Part shown: positions 53,344 to 64,000 of the stretch, piece by piece
How the letters are laid out: each line of letters opens with the position of its first letter
Position numbering within the stretch: the first letter of the stretch is position 1
Assembly (NCBI GenBank): GCA_907163375.1
Contig: CAJQUW010014373.1
Span: 62,001 to 126,000 of the forward strand
From: Prostheceraeus crozeri
Taxonomy: Eukaryota; Platyhelminthes; Polycladida; Euryleptidae
Length of the DNA stretch: 64,000 bases
Reading direction: 5' to 3'
Translations under genes and position numbers: made by a program
The notes under the pieces: model-generated
Told to the model about the DNA's origin: nothing
The model's input: the letters and a program-made list of their open reading frames with translations, nothing else
Database searches by the model: none

Positions 53344-55993
53344 ATATAGACAACGAAAAAAGACAATAATTTATCGGCAAGTCTGCCTCATGATTCAAAA
53401 TTCAAGCTTATTACATCAATTTTTATTTGTTTTATCAATAACCTAAATGAATGTATGTGTAGGTACCAATATTTCGTGAATTTTTGTCTGACTTCGATAA
53501 ACTTCGGTTAGATTAGAATTTTGATTTTACATGTCAAAGAATTGTCCCAATCTTTGTAATCATGCTGCTTTCCATGTAGCTACTACCTAAAATTAACTAA
53601 TGGAACAAAAGTATTTACTACTTACAATTAAGTTAAATGTCTTCATCTTGTCGTAGAATGGTTGGGAAAATTCTCTTCTCGTGTCACGTGCACAGCTGCT
53701 CCAATACTTGGCATATCAGTAAGGATGTTGTCGATGTTATGTTCAGTTAGCGTCAATTTTTGCAAAAAAGAATCCTGATATGCTGTGCTGCCAACCAAAT
53801 AAGCTGTCATTACCATCTTCCTTGACCGTCAGCTAACATGGATAAAGGCAGTAAGTCAGAGTTTTGTCTTCGACAAAATTGTGCATGTCTTTGAGATTTT
53901 TCATCGGAAGATTCAGTTCGCTGCGAAGAATTCACTTTCAATGTCCAAAAAGTCTTAAACAATTCTAAATTTAATAAAATTTAGGATATGATACGCGCTA
54001 TTTCCTGCTTCTTCGCTGATCCATCGATTTGGTGACTCATCAATATTACCTGCTGACTTTTAACGTCATGAAGATAGTTTTCTGATTTCAAATTTCAGTA
54101 TGGGTAATAGTAATTTTAAGCTTTACTGGTTAAACACAAGAAAATGATCCGAAAGTATAATTAACTTAATAAAGTATATGGAATATTGGAACCGAAATTT
54201 TTGGAAGATAGTGGAAAATTGATGCATCTATCAATATTTATGACAATGAAAAAAACAAGCAAGAAGCGTAGATAATCCATTAACTTGATTATCATCTGTT
54301 AAGAAGAATTTGGCTATAAAACGAAAGTTTCCTATGAAATGCGTTCCAATACTCCATATGCTATATTAACTACTTTCGATTCATTTTAATGTGCTTCGTC
54401 CTTGAATCTCAATCACTCAAACTAGAATCACCCATTTTAAATCGTAAATAAGAAGATTTTGGTGACGTGTAGATGCAGCAGCAAATACAAATAAATGAGC
54501 CGCCAAATCGATGTATCAGCAAAGAAGTGCGGACTGCCTTGCGTTATAGCCCAAATTTTAATAAACTTAAAAGAGCTAGAATTACGAATTTGAATTAAAA
54601 TTGTCAATATTTAAATTTCAATTCAGAAAAAATTGTTTCTGGTGTGTAAATTAGACAATTATCAACTTTATCCTCCTGAAAAAGAATCTCTGTCGGAATA
54701 TGCAGTTCACCCTTCCGAAGATGAAATGTATCAGAGAAAGAGTTCATATTTTGAATTTCGAAGATTATCATTTGTCTTTAGCAATCATCGTGGAGACGAT
54801 AATCTAATTGATTTTCTACAACATAATTCCGATCCATGAGTCGACGTCTATCGATAGGGGAGGTTCTTGACAATCAATTTTGGTTTTCAAGAAATCTATC
54901 TATCCCTCAGCTACGACAAATAATTCATCTTGCGGTTGGTACAAGTAGCAAAAGCCCGACGCGTTTCGTCCTGTGGACAGGGTCAAGGAACCTGGTGGTT
55001 GCTAGAGAATACAAAAGTATTGCAGTAATGAGAGCTCATCAGATCGGTTCATGACGATTGTTTACTTTTGACTTATCAACGCAATGCAGCATGCTTCGGC
55101 CATCTTTGTAGTAAGCGCTGTTCTGTGTATATCCGTGATGGTGCAGTCGAATTATTAATGGTCATCTCATCGGAATGTACTGTTCAACTATGTTCACTTA
55201 AGGCATTTTTCGGTCACTGTTTTTCATATTCTTGAACTCGATTACGGAAAGTACTGCATTTTTACCAATGTAGAATGCACTGTTTCATCTGTGAACAATA
55301 AATTAAATGACGAAAATGACTGTGCGTGCATGCTATGTTTGTAAACATACGACCGAAGTACAGATGTGCTGACAAACACATGATTTATGATTTCACGTGT
55401 TAGATATGCCACGAATTATACATCCCTGGTAATGCCTCCTACCCGGCTCCATACCCACCACAGCAACTTAGCATTTCAAGTTATCTTGTTCTTCAATGGA
55501 AGAAAAGATCTCTGTTTGGTTGGCAGGTTGAAATCGGCATTGCCGCCCGCCTACTCATGCATACCTATTTAAGACGCTAGAAGGCAGGCGTCCTACTTAC
55601 ATTACATGATGTTTGCTACGTAACTCCAGAATATGTACAATTTGACTTGAAATGACCTTTTAGCGCAATGCAATCTATCTTATCTATCCATCAGTGTATT
55701 CTAAAGGAATAAGTCACTGATAAGAAGTCATGTTGATAATGACCAGACCGACCTACAGCATCTCTATACGTTCGTATGATGTATGACTCGTAGAGAATTT
55801 GTGCGCCTACCGGCTAATATTCCAGCCGATAATAAGGAATGTGGGTAGCGCTTAAGAAACATGCTTTGTTGCTTATTCCTGAGATTGACTGAACTGTTTA
55901 TCAGGTAAATTGAATTGTTTGCATTTGATGTGTGTAAATAGTAATTTCACTTGTCTCTGCTAAGAATAAAATTCCGAAAAAAACTTTGCAACT
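53344..55993. other. Unassigned stretch
   Basis: No gene or element was recognised. Plus frames at 54633-54839 and 54836-55054 overlap by four bases, but neither has a domain and I treat both as chance. Confidence 0.45.
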
Positions 55994-56051
55994 TTGAGTG
56001 ATAGTACGCGAGGCTGCCCAAATTCATTTCACAAATGAAAAGTCGATGTGT

Positions 56052-56090
56052 CACGACCGGTTTCAGTCTATTTCAGACCATCTTCAGGTG
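56052..56090 (-). ncRNA. Hammerhead-like motif, left arm
   Basis: Mirror copy of the right-arm motif on the opposite strand (CTGAAGA reads from 56087 to 56081). Transcription across the whole palindrome would place one functional-sense copy and one antisense copy in a single RNA. Confidence 0.5.
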
Positions 56091-56480
56091 TATGTACAGA
56101 CATGGAAAAATCGACTTATATACTAAAATGATTAAAACTAAAGGAGAAGTGATCAGTAAAATTTCGTCGGTCACAGAAATTGCGAAGGTCACAGAAAGAC
56201 CCTCAGCTTGTATGACGAATCGTGTTCATTCAATGTTCTGTCAGTGCTATGGCAAAGTGCAATACTTTCAGCTAAACAAAACCAAGTACACGAAAATAGC
56301 TGAAAGTATTGCACTTTGCCATAGCACTGACAGAACATTGAATGAACACGATTCGTCATACAAGCTGAGGGTCTTTCTGTGACCTTCGCAATTTCTGTGA
56401 CCGACGAAATTTTACTGATCACTTCTCCTTTAGTTTTAATCATTTTAGTATATAAGTCGATTTTTCCATGTCTGTACATA

Positions 56481-56519
56481 CACCTGAAGATGGTCTGAAA
56501 TAGACTGAAACCGGTCGTG
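56481..56519 (+). ncRNA. Hammerhead-like motif, right arm
   Basis: CUGAAGA, a five-pair stem II with loop GAAAT, GAAA and a GUC cleavage triplet are all present in order. Helix I is short (CAC with GUG) before an internal loop. No core departure was seen. Confidence 0.5.
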
Positions 56520-56557
56520 ACACATCGACTTTTCATTTGTGGAATTGAGTGATAGTA

Positions 56558-57475
56558 GTCAAAAATCACAATTTCGATGATTGAGTGAGTTTCCAAATAT
56601 TCTGGAAGTCTAGCAGGTTTTTGTTGCATGCAATCCTGTGCTTTGTTGTTTAGTCTTGCTTCGTTGCCAGCGATGTTTAATGGTTTGAATTCGTGGAACA
56701 GAGAGAGATAAGATGCATCTGGTCCAACCCAATTACGACCCAACCACATTCTTATCAATCAAACACGCTTTGCTGCTATTGATTATAACATGCATTGAGA
56801 TAACACCTGATTTAATTACCGCTCAATAATACCATCTTGCTTCTTATGCGAAGATATTAAACTAAGATTTAGAATAGTTTCTCATCTGACTATAAAGAAA
56901 TATGTCACGTTAACTAGGGATGCAGAGTACACGCATATGAAAAAATTAGTAATCACCTTGTGTTCCAAAATTTGACGGCTTAGAAACTGCAAATTATCAT
57001 TTTGAATACGCCTGATAATGTACAGCATTCAATCAATAATTCATAAGCTCGTGCATGCAAAATATGAGATGTATAGTGTGCACTATTATGATCTGTTTAG
57101 AATTCTCACACTTAAGTGAACTCTTCGCTGCCTCGGGATATTCTGTTTCACCTCAGGAATGATAGATATCCCGTATAACCTTCATAGATAATAAAATTCG
57201 ATGCAATCTCGCCTCAATGATTTCTCTACCCTATGACTAACTGGCAAGTGAATAGAATATGCCCCGAGTCTGATTTCTATGACATGATGTGTAAAACTCC
57301 ATTGTCCATTGTACGTGCGCATACGATCTTAGCATATTTATTTCTGTGTAACAATCTTCGGCTGGTTGCGTCTCTCCATGACCTCTATGCAAAACGTTTC
57401 TAGTGACGTAATCACAGCATGTTGATAAGATTTGATCACCTCAACGTTAGTCAACGATTGACGTATGAATTTTTC
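56558..57475. other. Unassigned stretch
   Basis: No recognisable gene or repeat. Confidence 0.5.
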
Positions 57476-57525
57476 TTATGATGTCCATCAGTACATTTTG
57501 TTATGATGTCCATCAGTACATTTTG
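57476..57525. repeat. Two tandem copies of a 25-bp unit
   Basis: TTATGATGTCCATCAGTACA plus TTTTG occurs twice in direct succession. A third partial start (CTATGATGG) follows. Confidence 0.85.
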
Positions 57526-60138
57526 CTATGATGGGAAATAGGAAATGTGTCTTGCATGTTAGCAGGTGATCCTCGCGAATTATTTACCGATTCGAGCTTC
57601 TGCACTACGAATGTTAAGGGAATGGTTGCTACAGAATTCTGTTAAAAGTTCGCCGTGAATTGAATAAATATACACGCTTGGTGGAGTGCGTGTGTGTTTT
57701 TGTTGAAGTGTTAGATGTGTTGACTTATCGAAATTCAACGGGAATGAATTTCTTAAGCTTTTCCATTGACCTTCATTATGGCTCAAGTTTCGTGGTTAGA
57801 AAATGCAGGATAAGGAGCATTGAATTTTTTAGTTATACCTATTGAATAATGCATCGAATCAGACGGTATTGACTTCAAGGTTTAGCTGGAAACGCATGCA
57901 TGAATTTTCTCGGGTTAAATCTTTGAAAGAGCGTAATGAAAATCAATTTTGTCTGTCAATGCGCGATAAGAAGATTCATCATAAATGCGTCAAGCAGTAC
58001 AAGTTGTGAGAGACAGGTCTGAAAGAATTGACCTTCAACTTCAAATTGAACGCAGACTTGCCGGTTGCTGGATGCCTATGTTGTTGTCTACACTAACAGG
58101 GCGTGTTACGAACTATTGAAATCCTCTTTAACTTATTACTTTCTATTGTAAAATGTGATTGTATGAATGACCCAAATGTATGACAACAAAGTTGAAGTTT
58201 TTACACCCGCAAGCTATCGCAAAAGTACTTGATTTAATTTGAAGATGGCCCAGTAGCCAAATTTTATGTATTGCCATTTTATACAATATTTATTAATTTT
58301 CCTACAATTGATTGTTAGTATTATGCGTAGACATCTTCTATCTTCAAAGTTAAGTTTGATTGCATAATGAAAAAATGAACACGCGAAAATATATGCCGTG
58401 CAGAACTCCTTGCTCATAGAGTATTACGTAGATAAAATTTAGAAATCTAAACTAGAAACCTGATTACTTTATTCTTTTGCTAATTTCTTTCGCCTTCCGT
58501 CTTTCTAGTGAATCTCTATTTCGTTCTTTCATAGACGCGTAATTCATCAACATGATGAATAGTGTTGATATCGATTGGTTTTCTATATTTATCATTGTTT
58601 CCGCGTAGGACATGAAGTAGCAGATTGAAAGGAGGATTTGTTGTTATGTCGTCGTTTTTATTTTCTTGAAAATTTAGTTAATTTCAGATGAATCCCCGAA
58701 TATAATGTACTGTCTCTGACTACCTGATATTGAACACTCCACACGGAAATCGTTATCTTTTTAAAGAATGTCAATGATAATATTTTAACTGGCATGTGGA
58801 TGAAAGGAGTCATTGGACAACTATTTACGTGATTATACCGATGCATTTTGTCACCACACAGCGCATTAACTGAACAATTTTTCATATCTCAGTTTCGGAA
58901 AATGTTTTGATGATTATCCTACCATGTGCCAACATTTACTTCTTAAATAAACGTTCATGAGGAATAGTAACACAGAATGGTGAAAAGTCGGAGATGGATG
59001 GGCAGTGGATGGACCCCAGACGTGAGAAATGGTTGATTACCAATATTGATTAAAAAAATCAGGAAAAATTCAAGCGATTCCCATCCCTTATACAAGTATG
59101 ATATATTTCAAAGTCCGGTGATAGGGTAGACATTAATTCAATTGAATGTAGCATGCGCAGAGTTTTATATGAAGTGAATGCAATCATTATCAAACATGTT
59201 ATAAGCAACCCATTAAAAAACATAGATTTTTGCTTATTTTATAAAAAATATTGTATTATATTTTTCAAATATAGAAAGAAAGTTAGATTGTGCGTTCCCA
59301 TCTACTGACTAGAGAGCAAGTAAATTAACATCGCAGCACATTTTCATTGAACCCCTTCCAAATTAATTCACTTAACTACACTTTGTCAAGGATTGCTGGG
59401 ACTGGACCACCTAATCTCTGCTAAAATGTCAATCCACGAGTAATTAATTCACCTACGTGTCCATGTCGTGAAGGCAAAACAATATCTGTGGGATATCCCC
59501 AACCTCAATTGATTCTTAGCCTAATTGATTAATTGGGTATTCTCAATCCATATCTTGTTAAGAGACAACATTACTTTTCCAATTGCAATTATTTATTGCA
59601 TGTGCCTCCATTTTCGATGGGAGTCGAAGACTTCAAACAAGACTGTTCCTCCTCATGGAAGATATGTCGACGCTCATTATCTTCGATGGCAGTCGATTAT
59701 TTATTATTTCGATTAATTTTTTGATACAAATGAGAATATTGAATTTTGTCACATGCTTGAAGTCTGTTATTGTTATTGTCTTTCTGTTATAAGCAGTACA
59801 CAAGAATTAATGCATCCTTTTTCTCGGAACTTGATAGTGAACACTCTGATTGGAAATATATTCTACTTTCCGTTGTCTCACGTGAATCTTTCCTTATTCC
59901 AGTATCCATGCTGAGATGACAGGACGTGGAGAGGATAACGCGTTGGGGAAGATGGTTCGTGAGGTAAGTCAGCGTGATGATCTCTATTGTGTCACATCAC
60001 CCCTATGAGTAATCCATTAACAGAGAGGTGAGAATGACGTGATGATTATCAGGAATGTGTACACGGAATGTTGGGATTTCTGCTCCTGCTTTAACTCCTT
60101 TCTCCAACCATTGACTTAACAATGAAAACATAATTGCT
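57526..60138. other. Unassigned AT-rich stretch
   Basis: No recognisable gene or repeat. Plus-strand frames around 59525-59792 overlap in all three phases, which marks low stop density rather than coding. Confidence 0.5.
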
Positions 60139-60326
60139 TTAACGTCACTAATCCCCGTTTCTGGGGCGAGGGCGGTGCTGTCATAGTCAAACTTTAATCT
60201 TGAGGGTTGTGGTACTGTTAGTCCGGATGCCCTTCCTGCCGACTTGCAGCTCTTTCGAGGCTCGACCCCTGGACCGATAGGTTGCTAGGCCAAGCACTTA
60301 GCCACTGTGCCACGGAGACCAGCGCC
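60139..60326 (-). mobile_element. tRNA-derived SINE, full-length copy
   Basis: Read on the minus strand: GTCTCCGTGGCACAGTGGCT (A-box region), TTGGCCTAGCAACC, GGTCCAGGGGTCGAGCC (B box), then the body motif AAGTCGGCAGGAAGGGCATC and an end GGGGATTAGTGACGTTAAA. It shares head, body and end with 60665-60852. Confidence 0.8.
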
Positions 60327-60664
60327 ATTGTAGGTTGAAATGAGGAGGATTGGTCTGAATAACCGGTATCGGTTGCCCGCTGGTTGTCAATGCACCAACG
60401 TCTTCCAACCCCAATCAAGCAATACCGGTAGTGAATATTTCGCAATGGTTTGCTGTGTACAGTTGGTTGAAGTAGTGAGCTTTGAAAATTGGATTGAATT
60501 TCCACTTTACTGGAGCGCAGCCTACTGATATCGCATTAGTAAGAACTTAAGAAGCAAATCGTGTTTTAACCCGGAAGTTTTTTATCGCCGGTATTCTGTG
60601 ATGTGACGAGCAGCTATCCTGTCAATGCATCAGTCTTCATCTAAAAATTTTAATACGACAGGAT

Positions 60665-60852
60665 TGTGTTGTCTCAGTGGTGTAGCGGTTAAGCGCTAGG
60701 CCTAGTCATCCTATGGTGAGGAGGTCGAGCCCGAGTCATTGGAAGTCGGCAGGAAAGGCATCCGGACCAGAAGTATCACAGAACCCCACCGTCTATGTCT
60801 GAGGATTTAAGAACTGACCGCCCAAGACCGCATAGGGATAGTGGTGTTAAAT
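60665..60852 (+). mobile_element. tRNA-derived SINE, full-length copy in opposite orientation
   Basis: TTGTCTCAGTGGTGTAGCGG and TTAAGCGCTAGGCCTAG form the tRNA-like head, GGTCGAGCCCG the B box, AAGTCGGCAGGAAAGGCATC the body and AGGGATAGTGGTGTTAAATC the end. It is more diverged from 60139-60326 than a recent copy would be. Confidence 0.8.
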
Positions 60853-61450
60853 CTTCATATTTTAAAGAGGAAATTTATACGGAGCACGATCATGTCAGTA
60901 GCTCAGGTCATAAGACCTCATAGCTTTCTTCACGATGTGCCAGTCAGGAACGGTAGCAGCTGTGACAAACTCAAGACTCAATCTATCAATGATTATTCGA
61001 AATTTCAAAATATAGTAAATATGCATATTGAATCCATTGTTAGGAATGATTAGATCATCGATATACCAATCTCAGCTTTGTGACGGTATCTTCATGAGTG
61101 ATATAAGATGAACGGTAAACATCCTAGCTGAGATGAAATTATAAGGACGAACTTTCAGCCAACTTAGATAGCGATCATCCATGATAACAGAAATGTTCAC
61201 AAATTGCCATTGTACATTTGCGCTGATACCGTAACTAATAGCGTAAACCGTGGCATATTGCAATCGCATGTATTTGTGACGACCTTTGTTGAAGATGCCG
61301 TATGCCATTAAGCTTCTTTGATCATTCGAGCTTCAATTCAAATTCGGATGACAGGACTGCCACTCATCCGTTTTTTTCAGACCAAGCTAAGTAGTGGGAA
61401 AATGTTCTACCAAAGAACAAATAGTTTGGATTTAAAATCATTTTGGACTG
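60853..61450. other. Unassigned stretch leading into the minisatellite
   Basis: No gene was recognised. A plus frame enters the first minisatellite unit as FWTVKGPFDI, but it has no domain upstream. Confidence 0.45.
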
Positions 61451-62828
61451 TGAAGGGGCCCTTTGACATCGTGAGGAGCCCTTATTCTGTATGTAGATTG
61501 TGAAGGGACCCTTTGACATCGTGAGGAGCCCTTATTCTGTATGTAGATTGTGAAGGGACCCTTTGACATCGTGAGGAGCCCTTATTCTGTATGTAGATTG
61601 TGAAGGGACCCTTTGACATCGTGAGGAGCCCTTATTCTGTATGTAGATTGTGAAGGGACCCTTTGACATCGTGAGGAGCCCTTATTCTGTATGTAGATTG
61701 TGAAGGGACCCTTTGACATCGTGAGGAGCCCTTATTATGTATGTAGATTGTGAAGGGACCCTTTGACATCGTGAGGAGCCCTTATTCTGTATGTAGATTG
61801 TGAAGGGACCCTTTTACATCGTGAGGAGTCCTTATTCTGTATGTAGATTGTGAAGGGACCCTTTGACATCGTGAGGAGTCCTTATTCTGTATGTAGATTG
61901 TGAAGGGGCCCTTTGACATCGTGAGGAGTCCTTATTCTGTATGTAGATTGTGAAGGGACCCTTTGACATCGTGAGGAGTCCTTATTCTGTATGTAGATTG
62001 TGAAGGGACCCTTTGACATCGTGAGGAGCCCTTATTATGTATGTAGATTGTGAAGGGGCCCTTTGACATCGTGAGGAGCCCTTATTATGTATGTAGATTG
62101 TGAAGGGACCCTTTGACATCGTGAGGAGCCCTTATTCTGTATGTAGATTGTGAAGGGACCCTTTTACATCGTGAGGAGCCCTTATTCTGTATGTAGATTG
62201 TGAAGGGACCCTTTGACATCGTGAGGAGCCCTTATTCTGTATGTAGATTGTGAAGGGACCCTTTGACATCGTGAGGAGCCCTTATTCTGTATGTAGATTG
62301 TGAAGGGACCCTTTGACATCGTGAGGAGCCCTTATTCTGTATGTAGATTGTGAAGGGACTCTTTGACATCGTGAGGAGTCCTTATTCTGTATGTAGATTG
62401 TGAAGGGACTCTTTGACATCGTGAGGAGTCCTTATTCTGTATGTAGATTGTGAAGGGGCCCTTTGACATCGTGGGGAATCCTTATTCTGTATGTAGATTG
62501 TGAAGGGACCCTTTGACATCGTGAGGAGCCCTTATTCTGTATGTAGATTGTGAAGGGACCCTTTTACATCGTGAGGAGCCCTTATTCTGTATGTAGATTG
62601 TGAAGGGACCCTTTGACATCGTGAGGAGCCCTTATTCTGTATGTAGATTGTGAAGGGGCCCTTTAACATCGTGAGGAGTCCTTATTCTGTATGTAGATTG
62701 TGAAGGGACCCTTTGACATCGTGAGGAGTCCTTATTCTGTATGTAGATTGTGAAGGGGCCCTTTGACATCGTGAGGAGTCCTTATTCTGTATGTAGATTG
62801 TGAAGGGACCCTTTGACATCGTGAGGAG
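61451..62828 (+). repeat. 50-bp minisatellite, 27 full units and one partial
   Basis: The unit is TGAAGGGACCCTTTGACATC, GTGAGGAGCCCTTATTCTGT, ATGTAGATTG. The period is exactly 50 from 61451 to 62800, with no length change seen. Variable sites are few and recur in patterns: GGGACC/GGGGCC/GGGACT, TTGAC/TTTAC, AGCC/AGTC and TTCTGT/TTATGT. Neighbouring units often share a variant, as unequal exchange or gene conversion would give. Each unit puts stops in most frames, so the array itself is not coding. Confidence 0.97.
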
Positions 62829-62883
62829 GCCCTACAAGATTGTGAGGGAACCTTTTGAGATGGTGAAGGCGGCCCATTCTAAT
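62821..62883 (+). repeat. Three 21-bp units at the right edge of the minisatellite, in one open frame
   Basis: GTGAGGAGGCCCTACAAGAT(T), GTGAGGGAACCTTTTGAGAT(G) and GTGAAGGCGGCCCATTCTAA(T) are 21 bases each. They follow the last GTGAAGGGACCCTTTGACAT(C). The frame reads VKGPFDI, VRRPYKI, VREPFEM, VKAAHSN. This is a seven-codon repeat, probably the source of the 50-bp array. Confidence 0.8.
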
Positions 62884-64000
62884 TTGACTTTCCGGTTTTT
62901 ATTTTTGATGAGAGTGGCAGCCCTAAGATGAATGTCGGACATTCGCAATCTCATTTCTCTCCTTTGTCAAAGAAATTTGATTTCGCACTTCTGTTTGTGT
63001 CGCGGTTGATCGACATTCTGCTTGCAGAAAACAGAAAAAAGAACAAAAATCTTCACGTATTCATAACGACTAGGTTGCACTGAGAATCATCATATAAATG
63101 CCTACTGTCCATTCACACTGCTCATAAAGCCAGAGTTGCAAGTAGGTTATCAAGATTTGAGATTACTTTTATACACATGATTTCTTTAACTCTTCAAGAA
63201 CGCTCATGTGGATCCGTTTCCCGCATTTTAAAATTTTTGACATCGTTGCTACATCAACTAGCCATGCAATGATCCTGAGAACGTTGTACCCTAAGTTGTT
63301 GCGTAATTCTGCTTGTCAGATACTCCGTAGTTTTTTCAATACAGGATGCTAGGCATTTGTTAAAAGCAAGTTTTTGGTACCACGATATAACAAGATTGAT
63401 ATAAACGAACAGAGATCACGATATCAACGCTGTAGTGTCCTGGGTTCGAGCCTATCCGCCTCGGGAGGTACCACTGCTTTCACTAGAGGTTAATAACCAC
63501 AATCTGGTGAGAGTTGCTTGTGTGTGGGCTATTCCATTCCTTGCTTATTAGTATGCCATCCACTTTTCGACCACTCCGCTGATTTCTTGACAGATTCTGT
63601 TTTCGGACTAATTTTCATTTATTTTCTAAAATTTATTTTGATGAGATGACATTGCCTTGCCATTCAGTTTGGTGGTAAAAATTTGTCTTGAATAGTTTCG
63701 TCTGTCAAACGTTCACTATGAAGAAGAGGCGTCAAATAGGCACTCAATGCTATTTGATCTCTCAAGTCATTTCTCTCATACCACAGTCATCTCAACTTCT
63801 ATTGTCTCAGAGAGCGCATCTGTCCTTAGATGTTTCATGTAGTGCGTGGTTGCAGGATATCCGGTCACGTGATTGTCTCATACATCGTTCTCAACTCTGA
63901 CAGCTCACTACGACGATGTGGATGAACGTCTTTTCATAACCCTGAACAAGGAAATGAAGATCAGTTAGAATTCTTTCATGCTGAGGCTGTCGCAGTGCAG
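62884..64000. other. Unassigned stretch to the window end
   Basis: No gene was recognised. 63425-63480 has a B-box-like GGGTTCGAGCC with no matching A box, so a SINE is possible but not called. Confidence 0.4.

Larger units (their letters stand above)
55994..56557. mobile_element. Palindromic insertion with two opposed hammerhead-like motifs and a 13-bp target duplication
   Basis: The arms 56030-56274 and 56297-56541 are inverse copies of 245 bp with no mismatch seen, around a 22-bp spacer. The outer flanks carry the same 13 bases, TTGAGTGATAGTA, at 55994-56006 and 56545-56557, in direct orientation. That is what a target-site duplication looks like. Near the outer end of each arm is a hammerhead-like motif. 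In the right arm it is CAC, CTGAAGA (56484-56490), stem II GGTCT/AGACT, GAAA (56507-56510), a two-pair helix III and GTC (56514-56516), then GTG pairing with the CAC. The left arm has the same motif on the minus strand. I infer a head-to-head PLE terminal-repeat insertion. No protein is encoded; the long frames here are reflections of one another. Confidence 0.75.

Noticed and set aside
56035-56758. Two long overlapping frames (115 and 189 codons) as genes
   Set aside because: They are the two readings of one palindrome and mirror each other. No domain is present.
61318-62828. CRISPR array or coding tandem repeat for the 50-bp array
   Set aside because: There are no unique spacers between repeats, the units are contiguous, and the 50-base period breaks any reading frame. 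It is a eukaryotic minisatellite.
63391-63540. SINE with B-box-like GGGTTCGAGCC
   Set aside because: No matching A box at the right distance and no second copy in the window.

Overview
This is an AT-rich, intron-containing metazoan nuclear window, most likely from an invertebrate. The signs are GT-AG introns, a host gene of the CCDC177 family, CR1/L2/Jockey-superfamily LINEs, a Tc1 transposon, Penelope-like element (PLE) debris, tRNA-derived SINEs and many inverted-repeat (MITE or foldback) elements. I cannot fix the phylum from sequence alone. I see no operons, CRISPR arrays or bacterial genes. Most short open frames look like chance.

The one host gene I can support runs on the minus strand from about 33.54 kb down to 15.25 kb. 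It has thirteen exons whose phases all agree and whose splice sites are all GT-AG. They encode a conserved N-terminal block ([13 protein letters not shown]), a Ser-rich linker and a very long Arg/Glu/Lys/Gln-rich coiled coil, as in CCDC177. About 600 residues are visible. The last exon or exons were not found. Its large introns hold most of the recognisable mobile DNA between 15 and 33 kb: a foldback MITE at 18.5-19.2 kb, a pair of 480-bp direct repeats, a broken Tc1 transposon at 22.0-23.0 kb, a PLE GIY-YIG endonuclease fragment at 24.1-24.6 kb, a tRNA-SINE at 29.2 kb and a Tigger/pogo-type MITE at 31.8-32.0 kb.

The left flank (0-15 kb) is repeat-rich. It holds a LINE fragment, a SINE, several foldback elements and a 435-bp near-identical inverted duplication (6.24-8.58 kb). 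The right flank (33.6-64 kb) holds a nearly full-length but broken LINE (39.0-42.7 kb, minus), an older LINE relic (44.7-45.6 kb, plus), SINEs and a 27-copy, 50-bp minisatellite (61.45-62.83 kb).

The most interesting thread is a set of hammerhead-ribozyme-like motifs of the kind PLEs carry in their terminal repeats. They occur at 8.0-8.14 kb, 35.1 kb, 52.6 kb and 56.05-56.53 kb. At three of the four sites the motif sits inside an inverted-repeat structure. The 56-kb locus is a palindrome with 245-bp arms, a 22-bp spacer and 13-bp direct repeats that look like a target-site duplication. It looks like a transposed head-to-head PLE terminus carrying two opposed ribozyme motifs. A second thread is the 50-bp minisatellite, which seems to have grown out of a 21-bp (seven-codon) repeat still readable at its right edge.
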